Assembly: GCF_000765215.1 (NCBI RefSeq)
Contig: NZ_JPJE01000032.1
Coordinates: 62,001-126,000, forward strand
Direction of reading: 5' to 3'
DNA length: 64,000 nt
From: Eubacterium sp. ER2
Lineage (GTDB): Bacteria > Bacillota > Clostridia > Lachnospirales > Lachnospiraceae
The notes beneath the pieces are model-generated. The model searched no databases, was not told where the DNA came from, and was given only the letters and a program-made list of their open reading frames with translations. The translations under genes were made by a program, and so were the position numbers. Positions 59,301-64,000 of the stretch are shown one piece after another (the first letter of the stretch is position 1; the number at the start of each line of letters is the position of its first letter).

Positions 59301-59916
59301 AGAAGGAGTCAGGATCCACAGCGATAAAGCCGCTGACCTCACCGTTCCCGATGGTGCTGCTGCCCCTCCCAAAGGAAATATAGAGGGGGCTGTTCCCTAT
59401 CCCCACAATCTCAAAGGTGTCTGTTGTCAGGCTGTCCTCCAGAGGATCCTCACTTCCGGAGGAGAGGGTAATGATGTCTCCCACCCCGTAGCCTGACGAG
59501 AGGGCAAACTCCTCGTCCAGGAGGCACTCTCCCTCCTTCTCCGGGAGCCGTCCCTCGCTCACCTGGATATCATTGAAATGCTCCTGCATGGCCATGACAT
59601 GGACCACCTGCTCTGTGTCCCCCGTATCGCACAGGGCGTCCACGCTGTAGCTCCCCTCCGCCAGCTCAATGCCGTCCACATCCTCTATGGCCTCCACATC
59701 CTCCTCCGTCAGCCCCAGCGTTCCCATGACCTTGATGTCCATGAGATGCTCCTTGTCAAAATAGGCGTCGCCGGAGATGCGCATGGAGGGCTCCGAGGAG
59801 CGGATGCCCGCATAGAAGGCGACCCCCAGCGCCACTATGAGAAAAATGGAGATAAAACGTCCCCAGGATTTTCGGATTTCCATAAAGAAATCCTTGCGCA
59901 ACATATTTTTCTTCAT
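56332..59916 (-). CDS. FtsX/MacB-type ABC permease with long extracellular coiled coil
   Basis: 1194 residues. A first helix at about 20-40 (WGRFISIFLIVALGVAFYAG) is followed by a periplasm-like MacB domain, then a coiled coil of about 400 residues (roughly 250-650) rich in A, E, Q and K with repeated IADG-QL and -AGKEEL- units. Three membrane helices with the FtsX core come next (LISLTAMTRMVEEQRIQIGTLKALGY), then a second extracellular domain and a second FtsX core (ITERKRELATIKVLGF). Likely a mechanotransmitter or peptide-resistance pump rather than a simple channel. The partner ATPase is encoded seven bases upstream. Confidence 0.9.
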   Translation of the reverse strand: MKKNMLRKDFFMEIRKSWGRFISIFLIVALGVAFYAGIRSSEPSMRISGDAYFDKEHLMDIKVMGTLGLTEEDVEAIEDVDGIELAEGSYSVDALCDTGDTEQVVHVMAMQEHFNDIQVSEGRLPEKEGECLLDEEFALSSGYGVGDIITLSSGSEDPLEDSLTTDTFEIVGIGNSPLYISFGRGSSTIGNGEVSGFIAVDPDSFCMDVFSEIYVRVTDAAGEVAFTDGYTSLTDAAVDALEKIEDERCRARRQEIVDEAEAELGDAQATVDEESQTLADARTELEEGRSQAARELADARKALEDAQAQMDAARQQIADGEAQLSAGKEELNTQQAALDSGRAQYESGMAQLEQKQADLDASEVQYLAQYAQQMPLIEQGKQEIAAGKDALTTSISEMETLADQLSSLEKELEEITNALDEGEKKYEEYKAIKDSERTEEQKQFLESWPGEAEKLQARQAEKTQSLAYAEAVEQQALDALAEQGEGYVYESAREAVAGLQGKMEELLAREQTLLAGEQALNDAGQQIADGKAQLAAGRQTLETSKQQIDAGQAQIDDAWALISSQESELASGKAKLAAGEQEIQDGWSDYEKGAAQAAQEIADGEARIADGERQLEEAKQEIADAQAEIDKIENPKWYIQDRSSALSEYDGYGDNADRMRAIGQVFPAVFFLVAALISLTAMTRMVEEQRIQIGTLKALGYSKFSIAGKYIAYALTATLGGSVLGVLFGEKVFPWIIIYAYKIMYQHIPDILVPYHLSYAVQATLIAVLCTLAATIFSCYRELASVPAQLMRPPAPKQGQRILLERVKIIWKHLNFSWKSSIRNLVRYKKRFFMTVFGIGGCMALMVVGFGLKDCIFVIPELQYSSIQTYDAAVYFDAGLSPEDKEEIADSVRDESAVSDELMVRMQNLEVTAGDVTEEVYLTVPESLDDVGNFLDFHSRTKPDVYSLQEDEAILTEKAADVLGVEPGDTVTLEDDDMGEKEVTIGAICENYMGHYLYLSPDYYEELFGKQAQYNGVLIKVKEGQEDQIEKVGSSLLGNSNVLNVSYTSSIEDQLDDMLRSLNLVIVVLIISAGMLAFIVLYNLNTINITERKRELATIKVLGFYDTEVAAYVYRENVLLTFIGAVAGMILGWVLLQFVIVTVEVDDVMFGRVIDLTSYLYSFLFTLGFSMFVNWVMYFKLKKIDMVESLKSVE

Positions 59917-59923
59917 ATAACCC

Positions 59924-60628
59924 CTACCATTCTATCGTCTCAACCGACACCGGATGCGGGTTGATCTCTATACTCTCCGCCTTGCCGTTCTTGATCCTTA
60001 TAATCCGGTCCGCCATCGGCGCGATGGCGGAATTGTGGGTAATCAGGATCACTGTCATCCCCCTCTGACGGCAGGTATCCTGCAAAAGCTTCAGGATTGC
60101 TTTTCCCGTATTGTAGTCAAGGGCGCCTGTCGGCTCATCACACAGGAGAAGCTTGGGATTTTTCGCCAGAGCTCTGGCGATGGAAACTCTCTGCTGCTCA
60201 CCGCCAGAGAGCTGAGCCGGAAAGTTATCCAGCCTCTCCCCGAGTCCCACATGCTCCATAACTTCCCTGGCGTCCAGCGGATCCTTGCAGATCTGAAGAG
60301 CCAGCTCCACATTCTCAAGAGCCGTCAGATTCGGGATTAGATTGTAGAACTGAAAGACAAAGCCTATGTCATCCCTGCGGTAAGCGGTCAGCGCCTTTCC
60401 CCTGTACTTCGTGATATCCTGCCCGTCGATCCACACCTCGCCGCTGGTAGCCGTGTCCATACCTCCCAGGATATTCAGGACCGTCGTCTTGCCGGCGCCG
60501 CTGGGCCCTACCACCACGGCGAACTCTCCTTTTTCTATGTCAAAGGATATGCCGTTGGCCGCCGCGATATCCACCTCACCCATGTGATAGATTTTCTTTA
60601 CATCCCTCAGAGACACGAATTCTGCCAT
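59924..60628 (-). CDS. ABC transporter ATP-binding protein (MacB/LolD type)
   Basis: 234 residues: Walker [15 protein letters not shown]-loop [22 protein letters not shown], signature [14 protein letters not shown], Walker [14 protein letters not shown] and H-loop [10 protein letters not shown]. This is the standard partner of FtsX-type permeases. GGAGG lies eight bases before the ATG. TATAAT about 45 bases upstream of the start (near 60680) is a probable -10 with a weak -35. Confidence 0.95.
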   Translation of the reverse strand: MAEFVSLRDVKKIYHMGEVDIAAANGISFDIEKGEFAVVVGPSGAGKTTVLNILGGMDTATSGEVWIDGQDITKYRGKALTAYRRDDIGFVFQFYNLIPNLTALENVELALQICKDPLDAREVMEHVGLGERLDNFPAQLSGGEQQRVSIARALAKNPKLLLCDEPTGALDYNTGKAILKLLQDTCRQRGMTVILITHNSAIAPMADRIIRIKNGKAESIEINPHPVSVETIEW

Positions 60629-60762
60629 ATATGTATCCTCCTAATACGAGCCGGTATACCTCTGCTTATATAGTGCTATTATAACACCGGAGAGGAGGAT
60701 TGTACTATCCGAAAAAGGAAGTTTATAAGAATTTTAGAATAGATTTTTAAAGGGCGGCGAAA

Positions 60763-60811
60763 ACGGAAGAAGCCGCCCGGCGCAGTGTCCGCGCCGAACG
60801 GCTTCTTCCGT
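60763..60811 (-). terminator. Terminator of the sodium symporter gene
   Basis: ACGGAAGAAGCCG and CGGCTTCTTCCGT with an inner GGCGC/GCGCC pair, followed on the minus strand by TTTTC. A long 13 plus 5 bp hairpin 26 bases after the stop codon. Confidence 0.85.
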
Positions 60812-60836
60812 TGCACAATCTGATTTTTCTTAGGCC

Positions 60837-62180
60837 TTAGCCAATCCCTCCGTTGACTGCCCCCAGGATAAACACCGCGATGGTGAGGATGCAGAACACG
60901 TATTTATAGAGGGGGTAATACCACCTGCCGATGGGCCGCTTGCGGCCCGTGGACACCGCATCCTCCACCGCTTTTCTTCCCCAGACCCAGGCGAACATAA
61001 TGCCCGCAAGTCCTGCTCCGAGAGGGCAGATATAAATGGATACGAAGTCCATCCACTGGGAGACGATCCCCTGGATGCACACTGAGACAACCGCCCCCAC
61101 CACCGCAATGGCAATGACCGCCTTTGCCCGGCCAAACCTCAGGTTGTCCTGGAGCGTGGCCACCGGGGCCTCATAGAGGTTGACAAGGGAGGTCAGCCCG
61201 GCAAAGAGGGCTGCCAGGAAAAAGATGAACATGACGATCTGCCCGCCCGGCATGGTGGAGAACAGATGGGGGAGGGAGATAAACATGAGCCCCGGCCCGC
61301 TCTCGGAGAGCACCGCCCCTGTGGTGGCCATGGCCGGGATGATGACCAGAGCCGCCAGCATGGCCGCGCAGGTGTCGCAGATGGCCACTGTGATGGCAGA
61401 GCTCACCGTGTCCTCCTTGTCCGACAGATAGGAGCCGTAAATGATCGTCCCGTTTCCAGCCAGAGATAGGGAGAAGAAGGACTGCCCCAGGGCAAACACG
61501 TACAGCATGGGATCCTTAAAGGCCTCCGGCCGGATGGTGAACATCCATCTGTAGCCGTCCGCCGCGCCGGGCTGCAGGGCTACGTAGACTGCCAGGCCGA
61601 TAAAGAGCACGTAAAAAACAGGGATCATGATCTTGTTCGCCTTCTCAATGCCGCTGCTGATGCCCGCCGCCATGATGACAAATGTAACTGCCAGGACAAC
61701 GATCAGCCACAGGTTGTTTCCAAAGGCGCTGGCCATCTGCCCGAAGGCAGCCCCGAATTCGTCCACACTTTCATGGGCCAGGGCTGATCCGGTGACGCTT
61801 CCGATCATATACCTGACGATCCAGCCCACCACTACGGAGTAGCCGATGGCCAGAGCCAACGCCCCCAGCATGGGGATGGCGCCTATGGCCCGCCCGATAT
61901 TTCTCCTGCTCTCTCCCCTTGACGCGCAGGCCGTCCCGAAGGCCTCCACAGGGCCGGAGCGCACGGCGCGTCCAAAGCTCATCTCCCCGACCACGCCGGA
62001 AAATCCCAGCAGCACGTCAAAGATCAGATACACGACCAGAAAGGAGCCTCCGTAGGCTGCCATCCTGTACGGAAAAAGCCAGATATTTCCCATTCCCACC
62101 GCGGAGCCTACACAGGCCAGGATAAACCCGGTCCTGGAGTTCCACCAGTCTCTCTTCTGTGTTCCGTTTGCATTTGCCAT
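60837..62180 (-). CDS. Sodium-dependent transporter (NSS/SNF family)
   Basis: 447 residues, about eleven to twelve membrane helices. NSS hallmarks: RTGFILACVGSAVGMGNIWLFPYRM in helix 1 with the unwound substrate/sodium site and ALGQSFFSLSLAGNGTIIYGSYLS in helix 6. The family includes LeuT and TnaT and imports amino acids with sodium. ATG at 62180 has AAGGAG seven bases upstream; an earlier start at 62198 is less likely. Substrate unknown. Monocistronic. Confidence 0.93.
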   Translation of the reverse strand: MANANGTQKRDWWNSRTGFILACVGSAVGMGNIWLFPYRMAAYGGSFLVVYLIFDVLLGFSGVVGEMSFGRAVRSGPVEAFGTACASRGESRRNIGRAIGAIPMLGALALAIGYSVVVGWIVRYMIGSVTGSALAHESVDEFGAAFGQMASAFGNNLWLIVVLAVTFVIMAAGISSGIEKANKIMIPVFYVLFIGLAVYVALQPGAADGYRWMFTIRPEAFKDPMLYVFALGQSFFSLSLAGNGTIIYGSYLSDKEDTVSSAITVAICDTCAAMLAALVIIPAMATTGAVLSESGPGLMFISLPHLFSTMPGGQIVMFIFFLAALFAGLTSLVNLYEAPVATLQDNLRFGRAKAVIAIAVVGAVVSVCIQGIVSQWMDFVSIYICPLGAGLAGIMFAWVWGRKAVEDAVSTGRKRPIGRWYYPLYKYVFCILTIAVFILGAVNGGIG

Positions 62181-62337
62181 AATCTTTCTCCTTCTCATTC
62201 CCAGGCGCCTGCCGCCTTTTTATCCCGCAGACAAAGAAGGCCGCCGCGCCCTGTGGATATACCGCCGGCACAGCGCCTTCTGTAAAAGCAAGTTGCCTAT
62301 TCTGTCTGTGTGTTCTTTTTCTCTGTCATAAGGCTCA

Positions 62338-63513
62338 TCAATCGTATTGATAATAGCTCATATAATCCTCTGACCCAATAGTCTGGCTGGGCGTCAGCTC
62401 CAGATCCAGATCCTCGTCCGCATTGACGATCACAGTTCCCTCCGGCAGCACTGCATTCAGGTAGGAGCTCTCTGTCACAGAGGAGTCTGAGATCCAGATG
62501 TACAGCGTCTGAAGCTCATTTCCATCCTCATCGTAGACCGTGATCTCCGGAGAGCCATAGCCGGAGGCCGCTCTGATGTCATACACACCTGCCGGGAAAT
62601 CATCTCCCGCTGTCACCGTCTGCCCGCCTCTGATAGACACGCTCTCTGTCAGAGGATTGGCCTGGCCGCCCATCTGGCCTGTCTGGGCATTGTCCGCCGA
62701 CAGAGTCAGATAGCCGTCTCCCGATACAGTGACCACCGCGCCTGTGTAGAGGCGGATGTCGTCAACCTGCGTTGTATCCGCATCCAGGGACTCATAGAGA
62801 TAAATCCCGTTCTCGCTGTCATCGACAGACAGGGAGATGTAGTCCTCACCGGAGCTATCCGCCACATAGGTTCCCTCCGGTATATGCACGCCCACCACGT
62901 AGTCGCCCTGGGAGAACTGCTGGGAATAGCTCTCCCCCTCTGCCGGGATCTCCCTGGTCACATAGGCGTAGGGATCGTACTCATAGTCATCACTGTAGCT
63001 ATAATCGTAGGATGAATAGGAATTGCTCTCATATTCTTTCTGACTTATGTACTCTCCCAGAAGAGGAGGTACCACGGCGATCAGCACTACAAGGATGATA
63101 ATGACAATGGCTATTTTCTTTCCTCTGGCCCTCCTGGCCCGCCCTTCCTGCGCAGTGTAGGTATTGTAATATCCGCTCCTCCCCCTGGTTCCCCAGGTTC
63201 TCTGCGCGCCGCCACGGGACTGTGTCCGTCCGGCCTGGGAGCGTCCCGTCCCGCTCTGTGTCCGCTCTGCCTCTGACGCGGCCCTGCCGGCGCCCCCCGT
63301 TCCGACCCCGGACTTTCTCCGGGTGTCCCGATCCGCGCTTCCGCTGTAGTACTCCGACTTGGTATGCACATGGGTCAGCGGCTGTCCGTCGCAGCTGCTC
63401 TGATTGACATGATAGTGCTTCTCTGATTTATTGTTGTCCAGCCCGCACTCTGTGCATATGTTGTTGCTGTCCAGCTTTCCCCCGCAAAGGCTGCACCGCT
63501 CTCTGAAAAACAT
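62338..63513 (-). CDS. Zinc-ribbon, single-pass membrane protein with repeated beta domains
   Basis: 391 residues. N-terminal zinc ribbon CSLCGGKLDSNNICTECG, a basic low-complexity linker rich in G, R, S and T (about 55-125), a membrane helix (KIAIVIIILVVLIAVVPPLL), a tyrosine/serine/aspartate-rich stretch, then two similar beta domains: YVVGVHIPEGTYVADSSGEDYISLSV and FPAGVYDIRAASGYGSPEITVY. The GxYxI/V pattern recalls small secreted repeat domains of Clostridia. ATG at 63513 has AAGGAGG. Role unknown, probably at the cell surface. Confidence 0.75.
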   Translation of the reverse strand: MFFRERCSLCGGKLDSNNICTECGLDNNKSEKHYHVNQSSCDGQPLTHVHTKSEYYSGSADRDTRRKSGVGTGGAGRAASEAERTQSGTGRSQAGRTQSRGGAQRTWGTRGRSGYYNTYTAQEGRARRARGKKIAIVIIILVVLIAVVPPLLGEYISQKEYESNSYSSYDYSYSDDYEYDPYAYVTREIPAEGESYSQQFSQGDYVVGVHIPEGTYVADSSGEDYISLSVDDSENGIYLYESLDADTTQVDDIRLYTGAVVTVSGDGYLTLSADNAQTGQMGGQANPLTESVSIRGGQTVTAGDDFPAGVYDIRAASGYGSPEITVYDEDGNELQTLYIWISDSSVTESSYLNAVLPEGTVIVNADEDLDLELTPSQTIGSEDYMSYYQYD

Positions 63514-63603
63514 GCTCCCGCCCTCCTTGCCATCTTTGTCTGACAAAACTGTACCTTACCAAGGAGTATACCATACCGGAGCCGTTTTTGCACCCTTGCC
63601 CGG

Positions 63604-63825
63604 TTAAAATTTTCTGCCCACAAGGTCATCCAGACTGATCTCGAAAACATCTGCCATTTTGCAGAGTGTAAATATGTCCGGCATCCGCTTGCTGTGTTCA
63701 TATGAAGAAAGGGATGTCCTGTCCACCCCTATCTTTGTTGCAAGCTGCCGCTGCGTCATATTCTTTTCTTTTCGGAGCAGGCGTATCCTCGCTCCCACAC
63801 AGTATTTCCCCACTCTCGTTCTCAC
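63604..63825 (-). CDS. Small Xre-family regulator
   Basis: 73 residues, one helix-turn-helix domain: ARIRLLRKEKNMTQRQLATKIGVDRTSLSSYEHSKRMPD. It starts with GTG, which overlaps the TGA of the gene upstream (GTGA), and has GAGG seven bases before. Coupled with another Xre protein, it may form a paired regulatory unit. Target unknown. Confidence 0.85.
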   Translation of the reverse strand: MRTRVGKYCVGARIRLLRKEKNMTQRQLATKIGVDRTSLSSYEHSKRMPDIFTLCKMADVFEISLDDLVGRKF

Positions 63826-64000
63826 AGGTTTTCCTCCAGGTTCTCTTTCATGTCTCGGATCATACGCCGGATGATCTTCAGCTGGGCGCCGTCAAGCTGT
63901 TCCAGCTCCTCCGATATCTCGCCGAGGTAAATGCTCCCTGAGTCCTCCAGACTGTCACAGAGAAGATGGTCTGTCGTTGTACCCAGGGCATTGGCCGCCT
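63822..64000 (-). CDS. Xre-family regulator, 5' part cut by window edge
   Basis: Only the last 58 codons are visible: ANALGTTTDHLLCDSLED is the usual end of an Xre helix-turn-helix domain (third to fifth helix), then a charged helix with ISEELEQLDGAQLKIIRRMI. The stop overlaps the GTG of the next gene, so the two are translated together. Confidence 0.7.
   Translation of the reverse strand, partial: AANALGTTTDHLLCDSLEDSGSIYLGEISEELEQLDGAQLKIIRRMIRDMKENLEENL

Overview
The window looks like chromosomal DNA from a spore-forming, GC-rich member of the Lachnospiraceae (Clostridia). Pointers are a SpoIID-type sporulation protein, a Csp-like subtilase, a T-box leader on pheST, CIRCE heat-shock operators, an ATP-dependent PEP carboxykinase, a DUF5721 protein and strong AGGAGG ribosome-binding sites throughout. 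No rRNA, tRNA, CRISPR array, prophage or insertion sequence was recognised. Most genes lie on the minus strand; the clear plus-strand genes are an ABC operon (19.5-22.1 kb), an Rpn-type nuclease gene (31.4-32.3 kb) and a DUF5721 gene (52.2-52.7 kb).

0-17 kb is mainly housekeeping: pheST behind a T-box, a YihY/BrkB membrane protein, SpoIID, a probable 6S RNA with its own promoter and terminator, a two-component/ABC module (VOC protein, response regulator, ATPase, permease, kinase), pckA, and a leuC-leuD-NhaC-thrC-small membrane protein operon. At 17-22 kb a second two-component system faces an ABC operon with two permeases, in a lantibiotic/bacitracin-immunity style layout. The intergenic region between them carries a 119-bp palindromic element that recurs at 52 kb.

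22.3-31.2 kb is an accessory stretch of about seventeen short genes, all on the minus strand: ArsC, acetyltransferases, Xre regulators, a GyrI-like protein, a DHFR-like protein, a transglutaminase, DUF1697, a methyltransferase, a small pyrophosphatase-like protein, DUF3795, DUF3781 and an alkyltransferase-like protein. Several are visibly broken (an in-frame TGA, a one-base frameshift, gene fragments), so the area appears to be turning over. An Rpn/PD-(D/E)XK nuclease gene borders it.

32-38 kb holds the most interesting metabolic locus: an ATP-grasp ligase resembling D-aspartate ligase, an aspartate/glutamate racemase and a MurE-like ligase in one probable operon, followed by a methyltransferase and a cupin. 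This suggests a dedicated D-amino-acid cell-wall branch or a related peptide product. A YitT protein and an orphan HipA-fold kinase-like protein follow, then dinB and clpB.

43.6-64 kb begins with a small AT-rich patch encoding two tiny membrane proteins. Then comes a long minus-strand block, read in the order pseudouridine synthase, ligA, clpX, subtilase, coiled-coil protein, lspA-like and C39-like peptidase; the subtilase ribosome-binding site is buried in a 13-bp hairpin. After it lie DUF5721, a ferredoxin-domain aldo/keto reductase, htpG with a perfect CIRCE, an FtsX/MacB-type ABC pair, an NSS sodium symporter, a zinc-ribbon membrane protein and two Xre regulators. The gene at each window edge (pheT, an Xre regulator) is cut.
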